From the NCBI GenBank assembly GCA_903858015.1, contig CAIOGZ010000077.1:165471-229470 (forward strand): DNA of 64,000 nt. The letters are read 5' to 3'. A program made the translations under genes and the position numbers. Shown here in pieces: positions 46,441 through 55,503 of this stretch (position 1 is its first letter; each line of letters opens with the position of its first letter). The notes beneath the pieces were generated by a model. The model ran no database searches and had not been told where the DNA came from. It was given only the letters and a program-made list of their open reading frames with translations. Source of the stretch: an uncultured cyanobacterium. Lineage in GTDB: Bacteria; Cyanobacteriota; Cyanobacteriia; PCC-6307; Cyanobiaceae.

Positions 46441-46728
46441 TCATCCCAAGCTGGAGCCGGCGAGGTTGGCGCCAAAGCCCAACAGGCCTTGGGCCAGCTG
46501 CAGGGCCACGAAGGCGACCATGGCAGAAAGATCGAGCCCCCCCACCGGCGGAATCAGCCCCCGGAAGGCGTTGAGGTAGGGATCGGTGATCGCACTGACG
46601 CTCGAAAGGATCGGATTGCTCCAATCGAGGTTGGGGAACCAGCTCAGGAGCACCCGCACAAGCAACACCAAGGTGTAGATGCTGAGGGTTTGGCCAAGAA
46701 CCTGCAACAGAAAAACAACGACATCCAT
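46441..46728 (-). CDS. YggT family membrane protein
   Basis: 95 residues from ATG 46726-46728. Two membrane spans (VVVFLLQVLGQTLSIYTLVL and VAFVALQLAQGLLGFGANLA) flank the family signature LLSWFPNLDWSNPILSSV followed by ITDPYLNAFRGLIPP. YggT proteins affect chloroplast and cyanobacterial nucleoid or thylakoid organisation (CCB3/YlmG family); the exact role is open. It lies 40 bases after scpB on the same strand, a frequent arrangement in this group. Confidence 0.92.
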   Translation of the reverse strand: MDVVVFLLQVLGQTLSIYTLVLLVRVLLSWFPNLDWSNPILSSVSAITDPYLNAFRGLIPPVGGLDLSAMVAFVALQLAQGLLGFGANLAGSSLG

Positions 46729-46768
46729 GGCTGAACGGGCGAACGCAAAGCAGAGCTTGACACCGAAT

Positions 46769-47482
46769 CTATGCAGCCAGCCCCCCATCAGCGCCGGGGT
46801 GATCGACGGATCTCCGCAAGCCGCGATCCGAGCCGTCGGGATCGAGTTCCAGCTGGTCGACCTGGGGCCCTGCCGCCCGCGTCGCAGGGCGGGATCGCGG
46901 CTCCTGCCCCAGGACGGCGAAGGTGCGGTGAAACTTCTCGCTGAGGCTGAGCCAGTAGGAGCGACCTTCGCTCTGGCGGCGGCGCTCGATGAAGTTCTGG
47001 GCCAACAGCTCCTTGATGTGGTCATAGGCACCCGAGCCCCGTAGCTCCACCAGCTCCGATTGCAGGATTCGCTTTTTGAGCGCAATCGTGGCCAAGGTGC
47101 GCAGCGAGGCGGTCGAAAGGTCAACGGGGAGCAGATTCGAAACCAGATCGCCCAGGCCCTCGCGCAACTGCAGGCTGTAGCAGGGACCCTCCTGCTGGAT
47201 TTGAAGCGCCGTATCGCGATGGGCGTAGTCGGCCATCAGCGTGATCAGGGCCAGCTCGGCCGTGGCACGATCAATGCCCGCCAGCTCAGCAAGCTCGGCC
47301 AAGGCGAGCGGCCGACCCTTGAGATAGAGGATCGCCTCTAGCTGCGCCGGCAAGGAGAGGCTAGCCAGCTGCGGTGCTGCGCTTTCAGGCCGCTTGGGGA
47401 CCCTGGGCTGGCCAGCAGGACGGGGGCCCTGCTGGGGGCCTGGGCTGATGGTCTGGTTTTTATCCGACTCGGGACTGGCCAT
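46769..47482 (-). CDS. scpB: Segregation and condensation protein B
   Basis: 237 residues from ATG 47480-47482 (MASPESDKNQ). A Pro/Gln-rich lead is followed by the tandem winged helix of ScpB. That region reads LPAQLEAILYLKGRPLALAE, TLATIALKKRILQSELVELR, HIKELLAQNFIERRRQSEGR, and SEKFHRTFAVLG. ScpB with ScpA binds SMC to compact and segregate the chromosome. Length is normal with an extra N-terminal tail. It follows ilvA by about 40 bases on the same strand. Confidence 0.92.
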   Translation of the reverse strand: MASPESDKNQTISPGPQQGPRPAGQPRVPKRPESAAPQLASLSLPAQLEAILYLKGRPLALAELAELAGIDRATAELALITLMADYAHRDTALQIQQEGPCYSLQLREGLGDLVSNLLPVDLSTASLRTLATIALKKRILQSELVELRGSGAYDHIKELLAQNFIERRRQSEGRSYWLSLSEKFHRTFAVLGQEPRSRPATRAAGPQVDQLELDPDGSDRGLRRSVDHPGADGGLAA

Positions 47483-47523
47483 CGGCGGTCCTGGGCGGCT
47501 CAACGTCGACGGTATCGCAGGCC

Positions 47524-49158
47524 TCAAGCATCGACCAGGCCTTGCCAGGGCGGCAGGGGGTTGGCCTGGCGGCCCAGGAACAGCTGGTAGGCGGGATTGC
47601 TGCTCTCATCCCAGTGGGGATAGGGCAGGCCAGCCACGAAGGTTTGCCACTGTTGCAATTCATTAGCCGGCACCTGGACACCCACCACGATGCGACCCAC
47701 ATCGGCGCCATGGTTGCGGTAGTGGAAAATGCTGATGTTCCAGTTGGGATGGAGGCTGGAAACAAAATCCATCAGGGCACCAGGCCGTTCTGGAAAGGCG
47801 AAGCGGTAGAGCAATTCCTGACCCTGATCAAGGGCGGCCCCGGCGCTTGCCGGCAGCCGGCCGCCGACCATGTGGCAGAGGTGCAACTTGGCCAGTTCAT
47901 TGCCGCTGAGGTCGATGCAAGGGAAATGGTTCTGCTCCAGTTCCTGCATCAGCTGCTTGGTTTCGCCGTGGCCATGGATCTGCACCCCCACAAAGATGTG
48001 GGCCAGGCGGGGATCGGCAAGCCGATAGGAAAACTCGGTCAGACTGCGCTTGCCGAGCACGGCACAGAAGCGCGCCAAGCTGCCGGGCTGCTCAGGAATT
48101 TCCACCGCCAGCAGGGCTTCGCGCTCTTCACCGAGCTCGGCCCGTTCCGCCACGAAGCGGAGCCGACCGAAGTTCATGTTGGCGCCACAGGCCACGGCCA
48201 CCAAGCTGCGATCGCGTAGGCCGCGGTTCTGGACATCGGCCTTCAAGCCCGCCACGGCGAGGGCACCGGCCGGTTCCAGGATCGAGCGGGTGTCCTCAAA
48301 CACATCTTTGATGGCGGCACAAATCGCGTCGGTGTCGACGGTGATCATCCGATCGACATAGCGGCGGGCCAGCTCAAAGGTGAGTTCCCCCACTTCCCGC
48401 ACCGCCACCCCATCGGCGAACAGGCCCACCGAGTCGAGCCGCACCCGCTGGCCAGCCGCGAGGGAGCGGGCCATCGCATCGGCATCCACCGGTTCCACCC
48501 CGATCACCTCCACCTGGGGCCAAAGGCTCTTGACATAGGCGGCAATGCCGGCGATCAGGCCACCGCCGCCAACGGCCACATAGATGGCATCCGGGGGCTC
48601 GGAGCATTGGCGCAGGATCTCCATGCCGATCGTGCCCTGGCCGGCGATCACATCGGGATCGTCGAAGGGATGGATGAAACAGAGCCCCCGCTCATTCCCC
48701 AGGCGCAGGGCCTCCTTGTAGGCGGCGTCGTAATTGTCGCCAAACAGCACCACCTCGGCGCCGCGGCTGGCCACCGATCGCACCTTCATCTCCGGGGTGG
48801 TGAGCGGCATCACGATCACGGCGTGGCAGCCGAGCCGCTGGGCGGCGAGGGCCACGCCCTGGGCGTGGTTGCCGGCGCTGGCGGCGATCACGCCGCGGTT
48901 GAGTTCGGCCTGGCTGAGGCCCGCCATGCGGTTGTAGGCGCCGCGCAGCTTGAAGCTGAACACCGGTTGCAGGTCTTCGCGCTTGAGCAGCACCCGATTG
49001 CCGAGGCGGGCCGAGAGGTTAGGCGCTGGATCGAGGGGGGATTCGATCGCCACGTCGTAGACCCGCGCCTTCAGGATCCGTTGCAGGTAGGGGTCCGGGA
49101 AGGGGGGGCTCCCGGGCCCGGCTTCGGCGCCGGCGGGATCGGTGGCAGGGGCAGTCAT
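47524..49158 (-). CDS. ilvA: Threonine ammonia-lyase (biosynthetic)
   Basis: 544 residues from ATG 49156-49158 ([10 protein letters not shown]); the frame extends to 49242 without conserved sequence. PLP lysine motif [11 protein letters not shown], phosphate-binding loop [23 protein letters not shown] and the C-terminal pair of ACT-like domains ([40 protein letters not shown]) match biosynthetic IlvA. It deaminates threonine to 2-oxobutanoate for isoleucine and is feedback inhibited through the ACT part. It is divergent from dxs with about 100 bases between starts. Confidence 0.96.
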   Translation of the reverse strand: MTAPATDPAGAEAGPGSPPFPDPYLQRILKARVYDVAIESPLDPAPNLSARLGNRVLLKREDLQPVFSFKLRGAYNRMAGLSQAELNRGVIAASAGNHAQGVALAAQRLGCHAVIVMPLTTPEMKVRSVASRGAEVVLFGDNYDAAYKEALRLGNERGLCFIHPFDDPDVIAGQGTIGMEILRQCSEPPDAIYVAVGGGGLIAGIAAYVKSLWPQVEVIGVEPVDADAMARSLAAGQRVRLDSVGLFADGVAVREVGELTFELARRYVDRMITVDTDAICAAIKDVFEDTRSILEPAGALAVAGLKADVQNRGLRDRSLVAVACGANMNFGRLRFVAERAELGEEREALLAVEIPEQPGSLARFCAVLGKRSLTEFSYRLADPRLAHIFVGVQIHGHGETKQLMQELEQNHFPCIDLSGNELAKLHLCHMVGGRLPASAGAALDQGQELLYRFAFPERPGALMDFVSSLHPNWNISIFHYRNHGADVGRIVVGVQVPANELQQWQTFVAGLPYPHWDESSNPAYQLFLGRQANPLPPWQGLVDA

Positions 49159-49256
49159 GGCTCCAGTCTCGCAATCGACCTCCAGGAACGGTTGCCGATG
49201 CCGCCGGCAGGCCGCGGGGGCAAGCCGTACATTGGACATCACGGGAGTCCGAAGAC

Positions 49257-51191
49257 ATGCACCTCAGCGAGTTGAGCCACCCCAACCAGCTGCATGGTCT
49301 TTCGGTTCCGGAGCTGGAGGCGATCGCCCGCCAGATCCGCGAACGCCATTTGGAGGTGGTGTCCAGCAGCGGCGGGCACCTGGGCCCGGGCCTTGGCGTC
49401 GTGGAACTCACCCTGGCCCTCTACCAAACCCTCAACCTCGACCAGGATCGGGTGGTCTGGGATGTGGGGCACCAGGCCTATCCCCATAAGTTGATCACCG
49501 GCCGCTACGCCAATTTCCACACCCTGCGCCAAAAAGGTGGGGTGGCTGGCTATTTGAAGCGCGGCGAAAGCCGCTTCGATCATTTCGGTGCCGGCCACGC
49601 CTCCACCAGCATCTCGGCGGCCCTCGGCATGGCCCTGGCCCGCGATGCCCGCCATGAGCAGTTCAAGTGCGTGGCCGTGATCGGTGATGGAGCCCTCACC
49701 GGTGGCATGGCGCTTGAGGCGATCAACCATGCCGGCCATCTGCCCCGCACCAACCTGCTGGTGGTGCTGAACGACAACGACATGTCGATCAGCCCCCCGG
49801 TGGGGGCCCTGTCCACCCATCTGAACCGGATGCGGCTGAGCAAGCCGGTGCAGTTCATCCAGGACAACGCCGAGGAGGCGATCCGCCACCTTCCCTTCCT
49901 GCATGGCGAGCTGCCGAACGAACTCAAAACCCTCAAAGAGAGCATGAAGCGGCTGGCGGTGCCGAAGCTCGGGGCCGTGTTTGAAGAGCTCGGCTTCACC
50001 TACATGGGCCCGATTGATGGCCATGACATCGCCGCCATGGTGCGCACCTTCGAGGCGGCCCACCGCACCGAAGGGCCGGTGCTCGTGCATGTGGCCACCA
50101 CGAAAGGCAAGGGCTATCCCTACGCCGAAGCCGACCAGGTGGGCTATCACGCCCAATCAGCCTTCGACCTGACCACCGGCAAGGCCTATCCGCCCAAAAA
50201 GCCCAAGCCTCCAAGCTGGAGCAAGGTTTTCGGCCAGACGCTGGTCAAGATTTGTGAGCAGGATCCGCGGGTGGTGGGCATCACCGCCGCCATGGCCACC
50301 GGAACCGGCCTCGACCTGCTGGAGAAGGCCCTGCCCCAGCAGTACTTCGATGTGGGCATCGCTGAACAGCACGCGGTCACCATGGCCGCCGGCATGGCCT
50401 GTGAAGGCCTGAGGCCCGTGGTGGCGATCTACAGCACCTTTCTGCAGCGCGCCTATGACCAGCTGATCCACGACGTCGGCATCCAAAACCTGCCGGTCAC
50501 CTTCGTGCTCGACAGAGCCGGCATTGTCGGAGCCGATGGCCCTACCCACCAAGGCCAGTACGACATCAGCTACCTGCGGGCCGTGCCCAACTTCACGGTG
50601 ATGGCCCCCAAGGATGAGGCCGAGTTGCAGCGGATGCTGGTGACCGCGATCGCCCATTCCGGCCCCTGTGCGATCCGCATTCCCCGCGGCGAGGGCGAGG
50701 GGGTGCCGCTGATGGAGGAGGGCTGGCAGCCCCTGGAGATCGGCCGGGGCGAACTGCTCGCCGATGGCGACGACCTGCTGCTGGTGGCCTACGGCGCCAT
50801 GGTGGCCCCCGCCATGGCCACCGCCGGGTTGTTGCAAGAGCAAGGCGTGCGGGCCGCCGTAGTCAATGCCCGCTTTTTGCGTCCCCTCGATGAGGCCCTG
50901 ATTCTGCCGATGGCCCGCCGCATCGGCCGGCTGGTGACCTTCGAGGAGGGTGCCCTGGCCGGTGGTTTCGGCGCCGCGGTGGTGGAGTGCCTCAGCGACC
51001 ATGACGTGTTGATCCCCGTACTGCGCCTTGGTATTCCCGACCAGCTGGTCGACCACGCCAGCCCAGAGGAAAGCAAGCAAAGCCTCGCTCTTACCCCCGC
51101 CTTGATGGCCGAGCGCATCCTGAAGCGCTTCGGCTCCGGCTTGCCCACGGTCTTCCCCTCCGACGACCGCCGCGCTCCCGTCGTCGCCTGA
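49257..51191 (+). CDS. dxs: 1-deoxy-D-xylulose-5-phosphate synthase
   Basis: 644 residues. The start [20 protein letters not shown] is typical. The thiamine-binding motif [19 protein letters not shown], catalytic [14 protein letters not shown], and the [15 protein letters not shown] segment are all intact. DXS condenses pyruvate and glyceraldehyde 3-phosphate, the committed step of the MEP isoprenoid pathway supplying carotenoids, phytol and quinones. Normal length. A flavoprotein gene of likely isoprenoid or pigment role follows 35 bases later. Confidence 0.97.
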   Translation: MHLSELSHPNQLHGLSVPELEAIARQIRERHLEVVSSSGGHLGPGLGVVELTLALYQTLNLDQDRVVWDVGHQAYPHKLITGRYANFHTLRQKGGVAGYLKRGESRFDHFGAGHASTSISAALGMALARDARHEQFKCVAVIGDGALTGGMALEAINHAGHLPRTNLLVVLNDNDMSISPPVGALSTHLNRMRLSKPVQFIQDNAEEAIRHLPFLHGELPNELKTLKESMKRLAVPKLGAVFEELGFTYMGPIDGHDIAAMVRTFEAAHRTEGPVLVHVATTKGKGYPYAEADQVGYHAQSAFDLTTGKAYPPKKPKPPSWSKVFGQTLVKICEQDPRVVGITAAMATGTGLDLLEKALPQQYFDVGIAEQHAVTMAAGMACEGLRPVVAIYSTFLQRAYDQLIHDVGIQNLPVTFVLDRAGIVGADGPTHQGQYDISYLRAVPNFTVMAPKDEAELQRMLVTAIAHSGPCAIRIPRGEGEGVPLMEEGWQPLEIGRGELLADGDDLLLVAYGAMVAPAMATAGLLQEQGVRAAVVNARFLRPLDEALILPMARRIGRLVTFEEGALAGGFGAAVVECLSDHDVLIPVLRLGIPDQLVDHASPEESKQSLALTPALMAERILKRFGSGLPTVFPSDDRRAPVVA

Positions 51192-51226
51192 AGCCAACCG
51201 CTGCCACCGTTTCGCTGCGGACTCGG

Positions 51227-52552
51227 GTGCTGGTGGTGGGTGCCGGTCCAGCCGGGGCTGAAATGGCCCGCCTGCTAGCTGTCCAGGGGGTGGATGTGCT
51301 GCTGGTGGAGCGCCTCCCCGACCTGCGCCGGGCCGCCTTCAGCAGCGCCGCCCTGCCGCTCGAGAGCCTCGATCGCTTCGGACTGCCCGCCACGCTGGTG
51401 GCGGCGCGCTGGAGCGGCTGGGAATTGCTGGGGCCCGGTCCGCAGCGGCGTCGCTGGAGCAGCCAAGGCCCCCAGGGGGTGGTGCTCGATTTCGGCGCCC
51501 TGCGGGAATGGCTGGTGGGCGAGGCCCAGCGTTGGGGGGCTGCGGTGCTACTGGGCCATCGGGCGTTGGGCTGCCAACGCCAGGGCAAGGGCCTGCTCAC
51601 CACGTTGCGCAGGGGCGATGGCAGCCTGCGCCAGGTACGCAGCGACTGGGTGATCGATGCCAGTGGCCAACAGCGGAGCCTGCTCGGTGATCCGCCGCCA
51701 ACTGGGGGCGGCGGCCTGGTGAGCGGTGTGGGGCTGGAGTGGCTGCTGGAGGTGCCGGCGGCGAGCTGGCAGGCCTGGAGCGATCGTTTGTCCTTCTGCC
51801 TCGGCAGCACCTGGGTGAGCCAGGGCTACGGCTGGGTGTTTCCAATGCAAGCGCCGCAGCTGAAGCTAGGGGTCTGCCGGCTGCTGGATAGCCGCCGCCG
51901 CCAGCCACCCCTGGGCGCCGTTCTACAGGGGTTGCTCGAGCGGCTGTTTGATCCGGCGGAACGCAACGCCATCGCCGTGGTCGACCGCCATGGCGGCCTG
52001 ATTCGCAGCACCATCAACAGGCGCGAACCGCACCGGCGCGGCCGCCTGATCGGCCTGGGTGATGCGGTGAGCACCGCCAACTTGCTGGGCGGCGAGGGAA
52101 TCCGCCATGCGCTCACGAGTGCGCGGATCCTGGCCCCTTTGCTGCTGGAGGCGCTGCGGATCGAATCGCCCCAGGCTGCCCGCTTCAACGGGCTGGCGGA
52201 CGAAGAGCAAGACGTTCTGCCCGGTGATCGCAGTTGGAATCGCGGCGAGGTTGGCTACCAGGATTACGGCAACGATGACGGCGTAAATGCTGGACAGGAT
52301 CCAGCCCTCAGCCACCTGGACGCCTATCCAGGCCAGCTGCGCCGAGCCTTGGGATGGCGCTGGCCGCTCAGCGGCCGGCTGGCGCGTCGCACCTGGCTGG
52401 GGCTGAGCTCGGATCGGGCCGATCGCCGGCTGGAGCGCTTGTTGCACAGCCTGGAAGGGGAAGGCGGTGAAGCCCTCTCCTCCCTGCTGTTTGGTTACCG
52501 GTTCGAGCGCTACGGCATCAAGGCCGTGCCCTACTTCCTTGGCCTTCGTTGA
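51227..52552 (+). CDS. FAD-dependent oxidoreductase (geranylgeranyl-reductase-like)
   Basis: 441 residues from GTG 51227. The FAD dinucleotide fold opens VLVVGAGPAGAEMARLLAVQ and ends VLLVERLPDLRR, with the second FAD motif GRLIGLGDAVSTANLLGGEG. This is the layout of the geranylgeranyl reductase and p-hydroxybenzoate hydroxylase class. Substrate unknown; position directly behind dxs suggests an isoprenoid or pigment substrate, as inference. There is no upstream ATG in frame before the dxs stop. The enzyme is soluble and normal in length. The convergent psaK gene follows 34 bases downstream. Confidence 0.86.
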   Translation: MLVVGAGPAGAEMARLLAVQGVDVLLVERLPDLRRAAFSSAALPLESLDRFGLPATLVAARWSGWELLGPGPQRRRWSSQGPQGVVLDFGALREWLVGEAQRWGAAVLLGHRALGCQRQGKGLLTTLRRGDGSLRQVRSDWVIDASGQQRSLLGDPPPTGGGGLVSGVGLEWLLEVPAASWQAWSDRLSFCLGSTWVSQGYGWVFPMQAPQLKLGVCRLLDSRRRQPPLGAVLQGLLERLFDPAERNAIAVVDRHGGLIRSTINRREPHRRGRLIGLGDAVSTANLLGGEGIRHALTSARILAPLLLEALRIESPQAARFNGLADEEQDVLPGDRSWNRGEVGYQDYGNDDGVNAGQDPALSHLDAYPGQLRRALGWRWPLSGRLARRTWLGLSSDRADRRLERLLHSLEGEGGEALSSLLFGYRFERYGIKAVPYFLGLR

Positions 52553-52586
52553 GCAGGAGAGCCTGGGTGCTTACCAAGCCGATGCT

Positions 52587-52844
52587 TCAGAGCACGCCGC
52601 GGGAGGCCAGGCCCTGGATGGCGCCCATGCCGAGGATGTGCCCCAGGCTGATGGTGCCGAGCATGGCGCCATGGCTGAGCCCACCGAACAGGTTGGCGCT
52701 GGGGAGTTGCAGGCCCACATTGGGTTGCTTGATGGTGGCCTTGCCGATGGCGATGGCGATGACGTTCGCGAGGATCATCACCAGGCCCACCTTCGGCGAC
52801 CAGGAAACGGTGGCGGGAGCCAGAGCCAACAGGGGAGCGATCAT
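52587..52844 (-). CDS. psaK: Photosystem I reaction centre subunit PsaK
   Basis: 85 residues from ATG 52842-52844. Two membrane spans with a cytoplasmic loop: WSPKVGLVMILANVIAIAIG, then GKATIKQPNVGLQLPSANLF and SHGAMLGTISLGHILGMGAI. These match PsaK strongly. PsaK sits at the edge of photosystem I and takes part in trimer antenna coupling. Its normal length is about 85. A longer in-frame start exists upstream (MNKSYGGGG) without PsaK character. It lies on the minus strand, tail to tail with the flavoprotein. Confidence 0.95.
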   Translation of the reverse strand: MIAPLLALAPATVSWSPKVGLVMILANVIAIAIGKATIKQPNVGLQLPSANLFGGLSHGAMLGTISLGHILGMGAIQGLASRGVL

Positions 52845-52927
52845 GGAGCCATGTGCCGACGTCCCATCTTCCGGGTGGGCAGCGGCCCTGCCGCCCCCCC
52901 CGTAAGACTTGTTCATCTCCACGGCGA

Positions 52928-53245
52928 TCAGCTTTTGGGGCGGGCCGCCAGGAAACCCAGCATCACCAGGGCATTGCTGAGGGTGAGAAAAGCTTCGGCA
53001 CCGCCGTGGAGCGGATCCACATCGGCCAGCTGCTGGCCAAAGCGCAGTTGGGCCACCACCGCCGCCACGATCGTGACCGCCACAAACAGCAAGGTGAGCT
53101 GAAATCCCCGCAGGGCCAGCCGCGGAAACGCCCTCACCTTGGAGGCCCACCACAGAAAGGCCAGATAGGGCAACAAGGAGAGCACAAAAAACGGTGCCGG
53201 ATCGATCGCGGCCAAGGCGGCCAGGGGCGCTGCGGATCCAGTCAT
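52928..53245 (-). CDS. DUF3593 membrane protein
   Basis: 105 residues with three hydrophobic segments, including APFFVLSLLPYLAFLWWASK and QLTLLFVAVTIVAAVVAQLR. The DPAPFFVLSLLPYLAFLWW opening fits DUF3593, a family confined to cyanobacteria and plastids. It overlaps the DUF2499 gene by four bases (53242-53245) on the same strand, an arrangement seen repeatedly, so the two may form one complex. Function unknown. Confidence 0.82.
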   Translation of the reverse strand: MTGSAAPLAALAAIDPAPFFVLSLLPYLAFLWWASKVRAFPRLALRGFQLTLLFVAVTIVAAVVAQLRFGQQLADVDPLHGGAEAFLTLSNALVMLGFLAARPKS

Positions 53246-53673
53246 GGCTTAGGGGCCGGGGGGGCGATCAAATCGGACCCGGCGGCCAGGTCAGGGCGGG
53301 CGGGCAGGTCTGCTGGCAGCCCAGAAAGTGCTGGCAGCCCAGCCAGGGGGGGCAATCCAGAGGAAAGCAAGGCATCTCCGCGCCGCTGCTGCCGCAACAG
53401 GTTCCAACTGGCCAGGGCTAAGCAAACGTTGCCAAGGGCGGTGAGGCCGGCTTGGAACACCACCAGGCCCCGCAGCTGATCGGGATTGTCGAACAGGTGC
53501 CAGGTGCAGGCCGCCATCGCACTGCCCAGGGCGGGCAGCATCGCCAGGGCCAGCCAACGCCACCCCCCCTCACGGCGCCGCATGCCAAACGTATGAACGG
53601 CGGCGATCGCCAATAACCACTCCAAAACCGACGTGATGTGGATCCACCAGGTGCCCAGGGACAGGGCGTGCAT
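53242..53673 (-). CDS. DUF2499 membrane protein
   Basis: 143 residues from ATG 53671-53673 (MHALSLGTWWIHITSVLEWL). Hydrophobic segments at about 10-30, 40-58 and 75-95 and the TWWIHITSVLEWLLAI start match DUF2499. The family is conserved in cyanobacteria and chloroplasts and is uncharacterised. A Leu/Pro-rich low-complexity tail (SGLPPLAGLPALSGLPADLP) ends the protein. The stop overlaps the DUF3593 start. Upstream DNA (53674-54016) is non-coding. Confidence 0.84.
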   Translation of the reverse strand: MHALSLGTWWIHITSVLEWLLAIAAVHTFGMRRREGGWRWLALAMLPALGSAMAACTWHLFDNPDQLRGLVVFQAGLTALGNVCLALASWNLLRQQRRGDALLSSGLPPLAGLPALSGLPADLPARPDLAAGSDLIAPPAPKP

Positions 53674-54016
53674 GGAGGGGCGGCTGCGGCTAGGGGCAAT
53701 GTAAGAACTGGAGCAGGCTGGTGGTTCCAAGGATTGGGGGCAATCACCAGCCAGCAAGGGCTTGGGACGAGGGCTTCAGGTTGGTGGTGTCCCGATTGCC
53801 GCTGTCCCGATAGGGAGCGGATGCCGGTGCCGCTACCCCCGCCTTGGATCGCTGCACGGGAAGCCGCTCAAGACCCGATCTGGGGAGCAGTGCCCGCCCA
53901 AGGAAAAAGCCATCCGCCTGGCTCGATGGCGGGGCGGATGGCAAGGCGGATGAGCAAGGCAAATCACCAAGGCAGATGGCCAAGGCAAAATGCCAAGCCG
54001 CTCGGGGTAGCTTCCC
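53674..54016. other. Non-coding gap with short direct repeats
   Basis: No supported gene in 343 bases. The right part (about 53930-54000) contains repeated GCAAGGC/GGCGGATGG words (as in GGCAAGGCGGATGAGCAAGG). The left part may hold the promoter of the DUF2499 pair, but I could not place it. Confidence 0.5.
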
Positions 54017-54901
54017 TCAGCCCAGCTTGATGCGGCGGCGCAACGTTCTGGAGGCTCCGAAGGCCACCCCCAGGCCCACCAGGGGGAGGGGACCAGGGGT
54101 AGAGGCGACCGGAGGATTGCTGCTATCGGTGAGGGAAACGCCGGAGAGCAGGGCAAAAGGAGGGCCTCCCGTAGGCGTACCCATTCCCATAAACCTGAGC
54201 AGTTGCGAGCTGCTGGTGGCCGTGAACGTCATCGTTTGTGGTTGCCAGGCGCTCACGGGGGCACCGGAAGCCACGGTCATTGTGGCCGAATCGACTAAGT
54301 CACTACCAACCCACACTCTCCACCATGACGTGATGGCTTGGTCGGGATCCGGGGCGTATTGACCAGCGGCCTGATAGAAGGAAAGCGAATAGGTGTCGCC
54401 AGGTGTCAAGCCATTCACAGTCTGTTCAATAGCATCGCCGAACGTTTGATGATCAGAATCGATATTGAGAAACCATCCCGAACCATCAGCGCTATTCACA
54501 TAGGTTGTATTGGGAACATTCATATAGTGCCTTACCCCCGTATTCCCAGCCCATAGAGCCTCGTCCAAATCAACTGAGATGGCGTTACCGTCACCAACAA
54601 CACCCCCCCAAAAACCATAACCATTATTGTTATAAGCCTTAATTGTCCAGCCGGGAAGCTTTGTGTCATTGACAGAAAGCAAGCCTGATTTGTTGGCGCC
54701 AATTGAGGAGTCTGGCACAAAGCCGCCATTATTAATCAGGTTGGCGTAGGCCGGTGCGGAAAGGGCTACGGCCAGGGAAGGCAGTGCCGCCAGCGCCAAG
54801 GCGGGCATTTTCAGGGCGCTGGTAAACCGATGCGATTTGAAGCTGCCGAGGAATCTGCCAACACTAGGAAGGCGTGTTGGGAAGCACGTTGACCAATTCA
54901 T
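54017..54901 (-). CDS. PEP-CTERM-like exported protein
   Basis: 294 residues. An N-terminal signal region (MPALALAALPSLAVALSAPA) precedes NLINNGGFVPDSS, the mature start common to extracellular beta-sandwich proteins. A C-terminal sorting tail reads TPGPLPLVGLGVAFGASRTL then RRRIKLG, that is a 'PGPLPL' motif, one span and basic residues, as in PEP-CTERM variants. Such proteins are processed by an exosortase, not found in this window. The body (about 55-230) is low in Lys/Arg and rich in Ser, Thr, Gly and Asn. Base composition is lower in GC than nearby genes. Role unknown, likely surface. Confidence 0.72.
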   Translation of the reverse strand: MNWSTCFPTRLPSVGRFLGSFKSHRFTSALKMPALALAALPSLAVALSAPAYANLINNGGFVPDSSIGANKSGLLSVNDTKLPGWTIKAYNNNGYGFWGGVVGDGNAISVDLDEALWAGNTGVRHYMNVPNTTYVNSADGSGWFLNIDSDHQTFGDAIEQTVNGLTPGDTYSLSFYQAAGQYAPDPDQAITSWWRVWVGSDLVDSATMTVASGAPVSAWQPQTMTFTATSSSQLLRFMGMGTPTGGPPFALLSGVSLTDSSNPPVASTPGPLPLVGLGVAFGASRTLRRRIKLG

Positions 54902-55503
54902 CTTGGATTGCGAAGCAAAAGTGGATTGTTCAGCCCATCAGGGCCGACCGAAAGCCGAAACTTAGCTGCTGTTAGCGGCATTTTTGATGCAATTGTCGGT
55001 TAACGCCAAGCCTTGGCGTTTTCTAGCCAATTTGCAAGCTGAAAATTGGCAAGGAGAAGGCCAATGCAGCTGACCCCGACCAATCGCGAGCAGGTTGACC
55101 TTGAATAGCAAGACCAGCTTGTGGTCCCATCGGCAATCGCGCACTGGAGATGGGCACTTCGCTGATCAGGTGTATCTCGCATCGGAACAGCAAAGATTTT
55201 GTCAATCCAGACACTATCTAGACGCCTGGCAGCCCTAGGTGCAAGATACTCATCTGCCTTGACAAAGAGTAGGAATATGACAGCAGTGTACTAAGACAAT
55301 AAATCTGAGTTTTGAACCCGTAAACAGCCAACTATCGTTGTCTAGCCCTCCTACGACAGGACCAATGGCAGCCGACTCGAGCGCCTGCGGGCGGAGATGC
55401 TGCTGCTTAGGTGCCCAGAGAATTGATCGTGAAGCCTTGGGAGAAAAAGACGGTTGATGGCTACAATTAAGCTTCTTCAGCTCGGGGAGGTTGCACTTCT
55501 GCC
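54902..55503. other. AT-richer non-coding region upstream of csaB
   Basis: Six hundred bases without a supported gene. It has lower GC than the flanking genes and two adjacent hairpins near its left side. Short minus-strand frames such as the one at 54962-55144 show no family resemblance. It may be a remnant of inserted DNA and may also carry the csaB promoter. No further structure seen. Confidence 0.5.
55002..55050. repeat. Two adjacent perfect hairpins
   Basis: AACGCCAA (55002-55009) pairs with TTGGCGTT (55013-55020), and GCCAATTT (55026-55033) pairs with AAATTGGC (55043-55050). The first is followed by TTCT, too short a T-tract for a confident terminator. Side by side they look like a regulatory or terminator-like site in the non-coding gap. 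Confidence 0.5.

Noticed and set aside
49239..51197. Minus-strand frames of 305 and 346 residues opposite dxs
   Set aside because: They lie opposite a complete dxs gene and are His/Gly/Gln-rich without any recognisable motif.
54962..55182. Short minus-strand frames in the gap before csaB
   Set aside because: No ribosome site or family similarity, and composition is that of non-coding DNA.
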